From assembly GCA_030035585.1 (NCBI GenBank), contig CM057469.1, positions 23,492,501-23,556,500 of the forward strand: a DNA stretch of 64,000 bases, written 5' to 3'. Position 1 is the stretch's first letter, and each line of letters starts with the position of its first letter. The DNA is from Dugong dugon (taxonomy: Eukaryota > Chordata > Mammalia > Sirenia > Dugongidae). Position numbers and translations under genes: made by a program. Positions 49,525 through 61,552 of this stretch are shown piece after piece. Under the pieces are notes generated by a model. It did no database searches and was not told the origin of the DNA. It saw only the letters and a list, made by a program, of their open reading frames with translations.

Positions 49525-49679
49525 AATTTGAAAATTACTTGAATTTGAAAATAAGAAATTACCATTAATGAGCATTTTAACCCTTTAAATTTATGCAAAC
49601 AGAATAAAAAGATATTATTTTCCCCTTTACAAAACTAAATTCTGAAAACTTTGGCTCACCTATCTCATGGCCTTACTTT

Positions 49680-49820
49680 TGATTAATTTTTGATTTACAG
49701 AAAAGTTGAAAAGATAGTATAGAAAGTTTCCATATACCTATCACCCAGCTTCCGCTAAATATTAGCATCTTACATAACCATGGTACATTTTTCAAAGTTA
49801 AGAAAATAATGTTGGTACCG
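49680..49820 (-). repeat. Old L1 fragment
   Basis: The phrases ttacagaaaagttgaaaaga, tatcacccagcttccgctaa and ataaccatggtacattt occur in a known internal part of old mammalian L1s. The orientation is uncertain. Confidence 0.5.
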
Positions 49821-49830
49821 TGAGAATGAC

Positions 49831-49932
49831 AGGGATTCTCTTGGTAGGAGCTACTGCACACTTTATTCTGAATGAAGTGAGATAAACTGCTTAGAGGAGC
49901 GGGGAGGAAGGGGTAACTTTGGTCACCCTATG
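49831..49932 (+). repeat. Unclassified repeat, inverted partner of 46411-46513
   Basis: Shared blocks with the reverse complement of 46411-46513 are listed under that entry. It lies just before the ERVL relic but could not be tied to it. Confidence 0.65.
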
Positions 49933-49982
49933 CTGGGGCTGGCTTATGTCCCCTAAGAGGCTGACATACTGACTTTTTTTAA

Positions 49983-50043
49983 ACTTTTTTTTTTTGTGGT
50001 AGAATATACACAACATAAAATTTGCCATTTTAACCACTTTCAG
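49983..50043 (-). repeat. Old L1 tail fragment
   Basis: A T run followed by tgtggtagaatatacacaac and atttgccattttaaccactt is the 3' end of an L1M-type element in reverse, cut short after about 60 bases. Confidence 0.65.
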
Positions 50044-51440
50044 TGAGAAGCCAGACCTGGAACTGCAGAGGACAATGGTCTGGTAGATCTAGATAAAGAT
50101 TGACAGAGAGGCCAGAGTCCCTTGGTTCCATCCCCATTGGGGACTGGAAGCCTTAAACACAGGAGTGGATAAAATGGTCAGGAGGTAGAAAGGCCTCTCA
50201 GATTCCCTGACAGGAAAGCCCCATTTACAGTGGTTCTAAAAACCCACTGGTGAAGCCCTAATGGGGGCTACAATCAGACTGAGAGGATATAGAAATGCAA
50301 GGATTGACAGAATTAAAGTGAAAGTTCAGATGAAAATTAGAACGTTTAAACAGGCTTTATGTGAAGTGGTTGTGCCTCTTTTACCTGAATGTTTAATGGG
50401 AATGGATATTACATCTGACTGGAGAACACTCTCCCTACCTAATATTGTAAAACCAAAGTCCTAATGGTTGCTACAATTAGATTGGGAGAATATAATGCAA
50501 CAGTTGACAGGGTTAAGCCTTCACCCGAATGTACTCTGGGGATGGATGTTTTACCTGACTGGGGAAAGTTTCTCCTACCTAGTATTGTAGAACAGAAGGC
50601 ATATAAATCTGCTCTTTAGTCAGTATTAACTGGACATGCCACATGGGAACCAGTGAGATTGTCTGAGCTCACACATCATTAATTTCAAACAGTATAAAAT
50701 AGAGACTGGAGTGCTGGTACGAACAAATTCTCTGTAGTATAGCCCTGTGTGGAATACAGACTGGGGATTATGGTGAAAGCTGGGGTTCTGGACCAGCCAA
50801 TATCCATTTGAGACACAATTACTACCTAGATGTGAGACACTGAATGAGACGGCCACTAGGACTGAAGGACATAATAATCTTGACAGCTGAAATACCCATA
50901 ATGTCTTGAGCGTTGTTGGAGAAATGCTCTGAAAGGGAGGGCAATGCCCAGAATAGTTCCATAATAAAATGGAAATGATTTATACCGAAACATTCTGTGA
51001 GGGAAATGCAGGATGTACTCATGAGCAGGGAGTCTCTCTTCCCCTAAGGCCAAGTTTGGAAACATTTGAGGAGCTGCCAGACCCTAGAGCCACTTGGGTG
51101 TGGCACTATAAACAGCACTCCATTTACCAAGAGCTGCTTGGTTTATGGATGGCAGTTCCAAGGTGAATGGGCAGCATCATGTTTGGAAGGTTGCTACTCT
51201 GATAGAAGAAGGTAAAAACAAATCAGCTTGGTGGGTTGAACTGCATGCTGTTTGTCCCTACATTTGAGTTTGTACTGACTCCTGAGCAGTGAACAATGGC
51301 CTGGCCATATGGTAAGGTAAAAGGGCAATGGAAAACTGGCCTATTAAAGGAATATCCTACAATAAAGCATGGCTCTACTGAAACCACTACAGAATTTTGT
51401 GGGTTACTACTTTGCTTTAAAGTAAGACATGTCAATTCCC
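50044..51440 (+). pseudogene. ERVL-like endogenous retrovirus pro-pol relic
   Basis: Old class III-like retroviral DNA on the plus strand. About 50261-50630 resembles the end of the protease and the approach to reverse transcriptase, and appears partly twice (50370-50460 and 50500-50590, each with an aatgggaatgga or ctggggatgga block). About 51060-51435 resembles RNase H and the start of the integrase region. The core of the polymerase between them is not recognisable. Every frame carries stops and shifts, so nothing functional could be expressed. No LTRs of its own could be assigned: the LTR to the left is a solo copy with its own duplication, and the fragment to the right lies beyond an L1 piece. 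Confidence 0.65.
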
Positions 51441-51613
51441 AACAGAAGAACTTGTTAACTCATTCTATAAGGCCAGCATTAATCTAATACCCAAACAAGA
51501 TAGGGGCATTACAAGAAAGGAAAACTATAAATATCATTCTTAAACATAAATGTAAAAATCCTCAAACAAAATATTAGCAAACCCAATCCAATAATGTATT
51601 AAAATAATTATAT
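51441..51613 (+). repeat. L1 ORF2 fragment
   Basis: A short stretch resembles the reverse transcriptase fingers region of L1 (aactcattctataaggccag, then caaacaaaatattagcaaac). It is heavily diverged. Confidence 0.6.
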
Positions 51614-51615
51614 AC

Positions 51616-51851
51616 TGTCATGGATTGAATTGTGTTCCCTGAAAGTATGTGTCAACTTGGCCAGGCTGTGATTCCCATTATTGTATGACTGTCCACCATT
51701 TTGTCATCTGATATGATTTTCCTATGTGTTGTAAATCCTATTTCTATGATCTTAATGAGGCAGGATTAGAAGCAGTTATGTTAATGAGGCAGGACTCAAT
51801 CTAAAAGATTATGTTGTGTCTTAAGTCAATCTCTTTTGAGACACAAAAGAT
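51616..51851 (+). mobile_element. LTR 5' half, same family as 48513-49024
   Basis: The copy follows the solo LTR from tgtcatggattgaattgtgt to cttttgagacacaaaaga and then stops. It is truncated at about half length, in the same orientation. It shows no target duplication. Confidence 0.8.
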
Positions 51852-51984
51852 GACATTTCTGTGGCAACGATGACTATTCACCTCTCAGATTTCCTAGATT
51901 TCCAGTGTCAAAGAATATAACTGAACAAAGTCCTTAGCTGCCGTGCTCTGAAATCAATCATTTTGCACAGAAGCTAAAGGTTGC

Positions 51985-52185
51985 TCCCAGTCAATGACAC
52001 AGTATGACTGCTAACTGAAAGGTTGGTGGTTCAAACCCAATCAGCCACTCCACAGAAGAAAAACCTGATGATCTGATTCCATAAAAATTACAGTCAAGAA
52101 AACCCTATGGGGTAGTTCTACTCTGTCACATGGGGTCGCTATCAGTCAAAATTGACTAAATGGCACTTAACAACAACTACCACAA
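51985..52185 (+). repeat. AfroSINE (type C), damaged head
   Basis: From gactgctaactgaaaggttg through ggttcaaacccaatcagcc and acagaagaaaaacctgatga to atggcacttaacaacaac. The first 30 bases are hard to recognise. Confidence 0.82.
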
Positions 52186-52699
52186 AAAAAAATACAGTTC
52201 GTTTTCAGAGTTCAATACAATTTACTGTAAACCAATAGTAAAAATGACTGCAAACAAAACAAGTCTTAAAAGTCTTTACTAATTTTTAGGCCCTAATTTT
52301 TGATGGAATGGCCCTCCTAATGCTGAGTCAAAATAATAGATCGCCATGAGTTGACAATTACTGATTTGTTACTTTTATCTGTTTACTACCAAGAATTTTC
52401 ACTGACATAATTCAAGGCAACAATAACACACATACTTGTAAATAATATCAGCATAAATACCTCATATTTATATGCAACCATACTATTTACAAAGTATTTA
52501 AACATATATTGCTAGTTTTATCCTTACACAGCTATTGGCTAGTAAACATGACAGAAACAAGAAAATAGATTATTATTTGGCAGATTTAAACAGCAGCGAA
52601 GTATCCATACAAACATCAGTATTTCATTAAGTTTGGCTTTAACTTGTTAATAATTGAATCCTAGGATTGCATAGTAGACTGCCACTCTCATAAAGTTCA

Positions 52700-52840
52700 A
52701 CTTTTCAGGAGTCTGTATTCCATTTTTGGCTCTGTGCGACTTCCCTGATATTAGAAAAGCAATTTATTAGAAAAAATTCTCTGTTTCCTCATCTGCAAAA
52801 TGGGAACTATGAATTACTCTACTCATTCCTTGTAAAGATG
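52700..52840 (-). repeat. MIR relic
   Basis: The phrases ggctctgtgcgacttccctg and tttcctcatctgcaaaatgg are the reverse of the MIR core. Confidence 0.6.
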
Positions 52841-54124
52841 TGTGAGACCTTCCATCCCTTGCCTTAGATAAGATACAAAAAATACACACAATACCAACTT
52901 AGCTTCTGTGACACGGACAATTAGAAATATTTCAAAGCTCCCTTCACAGGTAGGAGTGAATCATCAAAACCAAGTCAATGAAGACCTAAACTTCACCCTG
53001 AGGTAAATGCAGAGGTCTGAGGCTGGAGAAAGAAAATAATAATAATCAAATAATATCTGGCATTTAAAAAATGTACTTTTAGTACTTGGATAAATCTGTT
53101 TTACTAGCCCAACAGTATTTGTAAGATATTCCCGGCATGCTGAAAACTGCATAGCATTGCCTACTGAGTGGAATACCTCTTTTATAAGAGTGAGCAAGGA
53201 GCTTCATGGTAGTTGCTGAGGTGGAAAACAAGCACTACCACAGAAGTATTTGCAAGTTAATTAGATTCTTTGGCATCCTAAGATTTCTGAAGATTCTAGC
53301 ACAGTTTGTAATGTGAAGGAAAATTATTCCATTTCTATTCTACCTACATAGCCTATCTTCTCATTTCTGAACAAACAAAAAAGATGTCACCAAAGAGACA
53401 CCATTATAAGGTAATATAAGCCACTGGGTAACTTTGATAGCCCCCCTATTTTCTCTTGCACAAACTGAAGATAACGCTTTAGTTCTTAAATGATTTATTC
53501 TCTCTTCCTTTTCATCCAGGGAAAAAGAATCTCTCTCAGCAATTCCTAGGCCAGTTCAGTCCAACATACCCGAGAAGCCAAGCTGAAGAGGCTTAGCTAT
53601 AACATTCCATGATGGGTGGGTCAACTCACTGGCACTGGCCATTAAAATAATTCTGCTCAGGCAGCTTTCTAGTTCCTGTGCTGCTGCTATAAATCTCCAG
53701 TCCGCTGTTCCTTACTGACAGGTATGCTTGTCCTCCTAAGTACATCCCTCCAAGCCCAACTCCCCTTTCTCTCCCCTTGCTATATGCCCAGGGATTGGAG
53801 TTCTATAACACCCACTAATGACTGGCCCTATCAACTCCATTCTAAAGTCCTATGGCTTTCTGCTAATTTGGAGGGGAAAGAATCTTTATGTCCCAGTAAC
53901 TTCCTTCTCCAATATGTTTAGTTGTTACTTTTTCTAAATAAAAATATGATTTCACTAGATGACATCATTTAACCCACAACCATCTTCAGTAGAAGCCTTA
54001 AATTTTCTTGCCTGCTTTAAAGTTTTTTTTAAATTTCCTCCTGAAATCAGGGAGTCAAGAAAGGCGTTTCCCTGTTTCTTGTCCTACAGTGCTCTTCTTG
54101 AACACTGTTTCATCATGATTGAGC

Positions 54125-54300
54125 CACATTTGTTTTTACTGTATTTTTTTATTGTGGTAAAATACATAAGATAAATTTGCCATTTTAACCATTTTTAAGT
54201 GTACAGTTCAGTGGGATTAATTATATTCACAATGTTGTGCAGCCATCATCGGAGGCACACCTTTTTTGAAGTTCATGACATCACTTACACTTACTAAACT
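54125..54300 (-). repeat. Old L1 3' end (L1M type)
   Basis: The reverse of an L1M tail: ttttattgtggtaaaataca, gccattttaaccatttttaa, gtgtacagttcagtggg and caatgttgtgcagccatcat. It is a useful comparison for the middle module of the mosaic L1 3' UTRs. Confidence 0.78.
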
Positions 54301-54454
54301 CCTTCCATGATTCTAACTTCCTCAGTGCCATCAACAATTGGATCATAGTTTTCTCCTGCTTTGTGACTATTATAATTGTCTATGCTAACATGCAGGTTAT
54401 TCTTCTAATTATGGCCTTTAGTATATCTAGCTCTGAGATAGGCAACTAAAATAA

Positions 54455-54512
54455 CACACATACACACACACATGCACACGTATATCTATATCTACTATAT
54501 ATATCTATATAT
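54455..54512 (+). repeat. (CA)n / (TA)n tract
   Basis: Alternating ca units grade into tatatatctatatat just before an AfroSINE. Confidence 0.8.
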
Positions 54513-54513
54513 A

Positions 54514-54670
54514 TGGAGCCCTGGCAGCACAGTGGTTAAGAGCTTGGCTGCTATCCAAAAGGTTGGCAATTTGAATCCACCAGTCACTCCTTGGAAACCC
54601 TGTGGTGCAGTTCTACTCTGTCCTAAGGGCTTGCTGTGAGTAGGAATCGACCTGATGGCAATGGGCGTAT
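54514..54670 (+). repeat. AfroSINE (type A)
   Basis: A complete short-linker copy beginning ggagccctggcagcacagtg and ending cgacctgatggcaatggg. It is followed by a CA tract (54671-54712) that probably grew from its tail. Confidence 0.9.
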
Positions 54671-54712
54671 GTACACACACACACACACGCACGCACACAC
54701 ACACACACACAA
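54671..54712 (+). repeat. (CA)n microsatellite
   Basis: About 20 ca units with cgcacg interruptions; probably polymorphic. Confidence 0.9.
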
Positions 54713-54830
54713 CTGGACCAATAAGCAACATCATGATAAATAGAGAAAAGACTGAAGTTGTCAAGGATTTCATTTTACTTGGATTCACAATCAACACCCA
54801 TGGAAGCAGCAGTCAACAAATCAAAAGATG
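54713..54830 (+). repeat. RTE-type LINE fragment (L1 target)
   Basis: The phrases ggaccaataagcaacatcat, gaagttgtcaaggatttcat and ggaagcagcagtcaacaaat follow the middle of the elephant RTE reading frame, which breaks off exactly where the L1 5' end begins. Confidence 0.75.
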
Positions 54831-56469
54831 GTCCAGGCAACATGGCGCTATAGACAGAAGCACCACGCCGTTCCTCCACAGCAAAGATCTGAAAAACTAA
54901 GCCAAATAGAGAAAATGGCAATCCTAAAACCCTAAGCATCAAATGAAGAGATAAAGAACTCAGCCAAGCACCGAATGGAATAAGAAACTGACAGAGAACA
55001 GAGAGTGAGGAGAGATACATGTGGAGCTCGCCAATCAGCTAATGCAGCACGGATCCGCCATCTTGGACTCCTATCAGACACCAGCAAACAGGCGGTACAA
55101 GAAAGCAGTTTCACGGAGCTTCCAGCAAAAGACAGAACAACCGGTAACCAGTGATATACATTTTCCCACCCCCCACCCTTCTTCATCCCACACTCGGCCT
55201 CCTCTGCTTCCTGCGGCCACAGTCGCTTGGCTGGGAACATTGGCTTCACCCTGGTGTTGCTTGGATTCCATCCTCCTGTGCTAGCCGGCTCGCTAAGTGC
55301 CATTTGTTGGCTGCTGGTGTTGCTTCTTTCCACACTTAAGACTTCTTCCTTACCTCTCACCTCCCCCTCCTTTCTCTCAAATACCTGGCTATGTGCGCCA
55401 TCTTTACTTCTTCCTGAAAGGCTGTGAAACACTGCTCGAATGTGAGACTACTTCCCGGCCCGTGCTGCCACACTGGGGGGATATCAGGGCTTTTTTTTTT
55501 TTTTTTGCTTGTTTTGAACTGTTTCTTTTTCTTTCCTTGAATCAGGAGCCCGTTCTAGCCGGGCAGTACTGCGCAGCATGGGACCTACACCTTCAATTTG
55601 CCCAGACATGCAGAGGGATCCCTGAGGACATTTCTTTTCTCTTGTTCTTTTTTTTCTTCCCCTTTGTTTTTTTTTGGGGTTTTTCTTGTTCATTTTTTTA
55701 AAATTTGTTTGTTTTGTTTTCTTTTCCCTTTTTGTCTTCCTTCATTACTCAGTTTCTCGTCTCTCTATACTTTCCTTCTATACCTGTCCCCTGAATACCT
55801 GGCGCTGAGTGACACCTCTATGCCTTCTAGCCAGGCTGTACTTCAACACCTGGGAACTTCCCAAGACCTCATAGCTGCATCAGTGGGATGCCTGGGAGCT
55901 TTTCTTTTTTCTTTCTAATTTTTATTTATTCATTTCTTTCTTCTCTTTTCTTCTCCTTTTGTTCTTTTCCATTTCATAGTCTCTCATCTCTCCACTCCAA
56001 CAGCAAGCTGCCCTAAAACTCTTGTTTGTATATATGATTTTGGCTCCTGTTCCTCTATCCTCTCTCTCTTCTCTCCCATGCCCATTTTGGCTCTACACAC
56101 CGCAGTCTCACCCCCTCCATCCTGCCTAAATGCACTGTGTGCAGAACATCACACCACCAAGCAGCCCAGGCATGGCCTACCGGAACCTGCCCTGCACTGA
56201 TTACCGGCCAACCCTGGTGGCCATAGTATGTGCCACAAACAACCAATCCCAGCAACTCCTCTTCAGCTAGACCAGCCCTGGTGTACCATATCTGAGTGAC
56301 TAACCCTGCCAATTGGAGAAGAAAGTGAAAAGTATCATGCCCACAGATAAGCAAACAACAAAGAACACACAGCCCACCTGCTCAGACATAGCCAAATAAA
56401 ACAAACAAACAAAAAAAAAGGATGAAGCAAACAAATCTACAATCAATAAATGTGAAAAATAACTACCAA
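54831..56469 (+). promoter_or_regulatory. L1 5' UTR with a single monomer
   Basis: The start has caacatggcg and, near 55056, ggatccgccatcttggactc, which reads as a YY1-like site on the opposite strand. The unit duplicated in the other L1 is present once, about 55145-55440 (ctggtgttgcttctttccac, ctcacctccccctcctttc). Confidence 0.75.
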
Positions 56470-57530
56470 ATGCCCTGAAGACAGCAGACAATATCAAAAC
56501 ATTTATAAAAACAGGACACGATGGTCCCAGTAGGCATCCAAAATGAAACACCAGATGACTTTCCAGTAGAAGAAAAGGTACTAGAACTACCTGATAGGGA
56601 ATTCAAATCTCTAATATTCACAGCTATCCAAGAGTTGAAACAAAAAGCAAACTAAAAGGAGGAAAAAATAGACAAATTCAAGGAAAAGGCAGACAAATTC
56701 ATGGAAAGTATAGACTAAAAATGGAAGAATTCAGGAAAATAATGCAGGAACAAAATGCCAAAATAAATTCACAACCAGAAATCATACAAAAACAACAATT
56801 ATAAATCCAAAAGATAAAAACAATAAGGTTTCAGAAATGGATGATGTCATAGAAGGGCTGAGAAGCAGGTTTGGAATGGTGGAAGACAGGATTAGCGAAC
56901 TTGAAGACCTACATTTGGATACAACTCTGTCAGAGGAAAAATCAGAAAACAAGAATGAAGAAAATTGAAGAGACCCTGAGAATTATGTGAGATACAATCA
57001 AAGACAAAAATTTTCGAGTGATCGGAGTTCCAGAACGGGGAGAAAACAGAAAACACAGAGGATCACTGAAGACCTGCTGACGGAAAACTTACCCAATATC
57101 ATGAAAGATGAAAAGCTGGCCATCCAAGAAGCTCAACAAACCCAATATAGGAGAGACCCCAAAAGAAAATGACCAAGGAATATCATAATCACACTCACCA
57201 AATCCAAAAACAAACAAAGAATCCTGAAAGCAGCTTGAGGAAAAAAAAAAGGTCACATACAGAGGAGAAACAATAAGACTAAGCTCAGATTATTCGGCAG
57301 AAACCACGCAGGCAAGAAGGCAATGGGATGACATATATAAAACCTTGAAAGAAAAAAAAAATGCCAGCCAAGAATAATATATCCTGCAAAACTCTCGTTC
57401 AAATATGATGGCGAAATTAGAACATTTCCAGATAAACAGAAATTGAGGGAATATGTAAAAACCAAACTTACACCGATTATTAAAGGGAGTCCCTCGATCT
57501 GAGAACAAACAACTTCAGCTCACAGGCTGA
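56470..57530 (+). pseudogene. L1 ORF1, broken
   Basis: The start at 56470 (ATGCCCTGAAGACAG) matches the N-terminus of the other L1's ORF1 but meets a stop at its third codon, TGA. An ATG at 56521 then opens about 44 codons, including LELPDREFKS. Coiled-coil relics follow (56640-56960), and then RRM and C-terminal domain relics at 56987-57172 and up to the TGA at 57528-57530. Stops and shifts are frequent. Confidence 0.8.
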
Positions 57531-57954
57531 ATTTAGGACACAGGATCATACCAGCCAGACACCAATTTAGGAGATGATATCTCAAGGACTATCCAAAACC
57601 AAAAGAAATACAACAGGGAATCAGAGTAGTTAATCTGCAAATGACAACAACATCAGAACAATAAAAGAGGGAATAAACTGTGTAGGTATACAACCTTCTA
57701 ATGGAAAGGAAGGCAAGGCGATGCCAGGTAATAATCGACTACTTCAAACTTAGAAATATAAGGGTAAATTTCATGGTAACCACAAAGAAAGTTAACAAAC
57801 CTACTCAAAAGAGGAAAAGCATAAAGTCTCAGTAAAAACAAAACCTACAAAAACAAAAGAAATGAAAAAAGAATCCACAAATAAAAGGAATTCAGCATAG
57901 GAGAGTAAGAGGAACAAAGAAAATGCCATCACCACCAAAAAAAAGTGCCAGAAA

Positions 57955-60900
57955 ATGAGAGTAATAAACTCACACCTATCAACAATTACACTGAACGTAA
58001 ATGGCCTAAATGCACCCATAAAGAGACAGAGAGTGACAGAATGGATAAAAAAACAGGATCCATCAATATGCTGTCTACAAGAGACACACCTTAGAAACAA
58101 AGACGTAAATTTATTAAAAATCAAAGGTTGGAAAAAAACATATCTAGCAAACAACTATCAAAAAAGAGCAGGGGTGGCAATATCAATCTCACTTGATAAC
58201 AAAATCCACCACAAAAGACAAAGAAGGACACTATATAATGATTAAGTGGATGATCCATCATGAAGACATAACCATAATAAACATCTATGCACCCAAAGAC
58301 AGGGCTCCAAAATATATGAAACAAACTCTAACAGCACTGAAAAGAGAAACTGACAGTACAATAATAGTAGGAGACTTCAAAACACCACTTTCGGTAAAGG
58401 ACAGAACATCTAGAAAGAAACTCAACAAAGATACAGAAGACCTAAAGGGCACAATCAGCCAACTTGATCACATAGACGTACACAGAACACTCTACCCTAC
58501 AGCTGCAAAGTACATATTCTTTTCCAATGCACATGGAATGTTATCCAGAATAGACCACATCTTAGGCCACAGAGCAATCCTCAACAAGATCCAAAATGCT
58601 GACATAATACAAAGTATCTTCTCTGACCATAATGCCATCAAGGTAGAAATTAACAACAGAAAGAGCAAGGAAAAAAAATCAATTACGTGGAAACGGAATA
58701 ACACCTTGCTTACAAACCACTGGGTATTAGAAGAAATCAGAGATGGAATCAAAAAATTCCTAGAATCAAACGAGAATGAAAACACGTCATACCAAAACCT
58801 TTCGGACATGGCAAAGGCAGTTCTCAGAGGATAATTTATAGCAACAGATGCAAATATCAAAAAAGAATAAAGGGACAAAAATCAAAACATTAACTACAGA
58901 ACTCAAACAAATAGAAAGAGAACAGCAAAAAAAGCCCACAACCACCGGAAGAAAGGAAATAATAAAGATCAGAGCAGAAATAAATGAAATAGAGAATAGA
59001 AAAACAATAGAAAGAATCAACAAAACCGAAAGTTGGTTCTTTGAAAGAATCAACAAAATCGACAAACCACTGGCCAGACTGACAAAAGAAAAACAGGAGA
59101 GAATACAAACAATCCAAATAAGAAATGAAATGGGGGACATTACAACAGACCCAACTGAAATAAAAAGGATCATAACAGAGTATTATGAAAAACTATGCTC
59201 CAACAAATTTGAAAACCTATAGGAAATGGATAAATCTCTAGAAACACACTACCTACCCAAACTATCACCAAGTGATGTTGAAAATCTGAACAGACCCATA
59301 ATGAGAGAAGAGATTGAAAAGGTAATTAAAAAAAAAAAAAAACCTCCCAACAACAACAACAACAAAAAAAAAAACCCTGGCCCAGATAGCTTCACTGGAG
59401 AATTCTATCAAACATTCAGAAAAAAGCTTGTACCAGTATTACTCAAACTAGTTCAGAACATAGAAAAGGAAGCAACACTTCTGAATTCATTTTATGAATT
59501 CAGCATAACGCTGATACCAAAAACAGGCAAAGATGCCACAAAAAAAGAAAATTACAGACCAATATCTCTCATGAATATAGATGCAAAAATTCTCAACAAA
59601 ATTCTAGCCAATAGAGTTCAGCATCATATAAAAAAAAAAAATACACCACGACCAAGTAAGATTCATATCAGGTATGCAAGGATGGTTCAACATTAGAAAA
59701 TCAATCAACGTAATCCACCACATAAATAAAAGGAAAGAAAAGCATCACATGATCATCTCAACTGATGCAGAAAGGCATTCGACAAAGTCCAACACCCATT
59801 CCTGATAAACTCTCAATAAAACAGGTATAGAAGGGAAATTTCTCAACATAATAAAGGGCATCTATGCAAAACCAACGGCCAATATCATTCTTAATGGAGA
59901 GAGACTGAAAACATTCCCCTTGAGTACAGAACAAGACAAGGATGCCCTTTATCACCACTCTTATTTAACATTGTGCTGAAGTTCTAGCTAGAGCAATAAG
60001 GCAAGAAAAAGGAATAAACAGCATCCAAAATGGTAATGAAAAAGTTAAATTGTCCCTGTTTGCATATGATATGATACTATACATGCAAAATCCTAAAGAC
60101 TCCACGAGAAAACTACTGGAAATAATAGATTCAGCAGAGTAGCAGGATACCAGGATACAAGATAAACATACCAAAATCAGTTGGATTTCTATATGCCAAT
60201 AAAGAGAACAATGCAAAGGAAATCAGGAAAACAATACTATTTATCACAGTACCTAAAAAAATAAAACACTTAAGAATAAATCTAACCAGGGATGGAAAAG
60301 ACCTATCCAAAGAAAACTACAAAACACTACTGCATTAAACCCAAAGGGATCTACATAAATGGAAAAACATACCATGCTCATGGACAGGTAGACTCAACAT
60401 GGTGAAAATGACAATTCTACCCAAAGAAATTTACAAATACAATGCAATCCCGATCCAAATACCAACAACATTCTTTAAAGAGATGGAAAAACTAATCATT
60501 AACTTTATATGGAAAGGGAAGAAGCCCCAAATAAGTAAACCACTACTGAAGAAGAATAAAGTAGGAGGACTCACACTACCTGACCTCAGAACCTACTATA
60601 CAGCTACGGTAGTCAAAACAGCCTGGTACTGGTACAACGACAGATACATTGACCAATGGAACAGAATTGAGAACCCAGATGTAAATCCATCCACCTACGG
60701 CCACCTGATCTTCGACAAGGACCCAAAGTCCATCAAATGGGGAAAAGACAGTATTTTTAACAAATGGTGCTGGCAAAATTGTATGCCCACCTGCAAAAAA
60801 AGAAACAGGAGCCATATCTCATACCATATACAAAAACTACTTCAGAATGGATCAAAGACCTAAGTATAAAGCCAAAAACTATAAAGTTCATAAAAGAAAA

Positions 60901-61038
60901 AATAGGATCAATGCTAGAGGCCCTAATACATGGCATTAACAGGATACAAACCATAACCTTCAACACACAAACTCCAGAAGATAAGCTAGATAACTGGGAT
61001 CTTCTAAAAATCAAACACCTATGCTCTTCAAAAGATCA
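57955..61038 (+). pseudogene. L1 ORF2, broken and truncated, catalytic residues changed
   Basis: The endonuclease is in 57955-58834 with a frameshift at about 58195. Asn (LNVNGLNAP), Glu (LQETHL) and the FSDHNAIK active-site block are kept, but the GDFNT motif reads GDFKT, losing a metal-site Asn. The polymerase region (59226-60340) is in several frames, and its FADD active site reads FAYD at about 60060, losing a catalytic Asp. The C-terminal part continues in 60399-60863 and 60764-61038 and ends at LCSSKD, where L1 similarity stops. Confidence 0.87.
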
Positions 61039-61552
61039 GTTCCTGTCCCTTCCTGCCTTCTCATCCTGCCTCTGGACAAGAGCCACCCATTTATCTCATG
61101 TATCTGATTGAACTAAGCACACTCCTCATGAGTATTATTTTTTGTTTTATAGTCCTGTCTAATCTTTGTTTTGATAGTGGGCTTCGGGAATGGCTTCAGT
61201 TCTGGGTTAACAGAGCATCTGGGGGTTGCTGTTTCAGGGGTTCCTCCAGTCTCTGTCAGACCATTAAGTCTGGTCTTTTACATGAATTTGAGTTCTGCTC
61301 TGTACTCTTCCCTCACTCCGTCTGGGACTCTCTATTGTGTTCTCTGTCAGGGCTGTCACTGGTGGTAGATGGGCATCATCTAGTTCCTCTGGTCTCAGAC
61401 TGGTGGAGTCTCTTGTTTATATGGACCTTTTGTTTCTTGGGCTAATATTTTCCTTGTGTCTTTGGTGTTCTTCATTCTCCTTTGCTCCAAGTGGGTTGGG
61501 ACCAAGTGATGAATCTTAGATGGTCGGTCGCAAGCTTTTAAGACCCCAGACA
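61039..61552 (-). repeat. L1 3' UTR fragment in opposite orientation
   Basis: The reverse complement follows the L1 3' UTR seen at 37020-37345: ggggttcctccagtctctgt, gtcagggctgtcactggtgg, tcattctcctttgctcc and cttttaagaccccagacat. Both ends are cut. The terminal 3' part with its poly(A) is missing at 61039, and the upstream part is missing at about 61552, where mariner DNA begins. Confidence 0.8.

Larger units (their letters stand above)
54831..61038 (+). mobile_element. L1 with intact 5' end and missing 3' end, plus strand
   Basis: The element begins gtccaggcaacatggcgcta, equivalent to the 5' end of the minus-strand L1. It runs through the 5' UTR (54831-56469), ORF1 (56470-57530), a spacer and most of ORF2, then stops abruptly at 61038. 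No 3' UTR or poly(A) follows in this orientation. It is more diverged than the other two young L1s, with many stops. It is antisense to FMN2. Confidence 0.9.

Noticed and set aside
48513-51851. Complete provirus made of two LTRs around the ERVL-like relic
   Set aside because: The left LTR has its own 5-bp duplication on both sides, so it is a solo LTR. An L1 fragment lies between the relic and the right LTR fragment, and that fragment is only half an LTR.
54831-61552. Twin priming as the cause of the L1 inversion at 61038
   Set aside because: In twin priming the inverted part is the 5' part and the poly(A) end stays intact. Here both 3' ends are missing.
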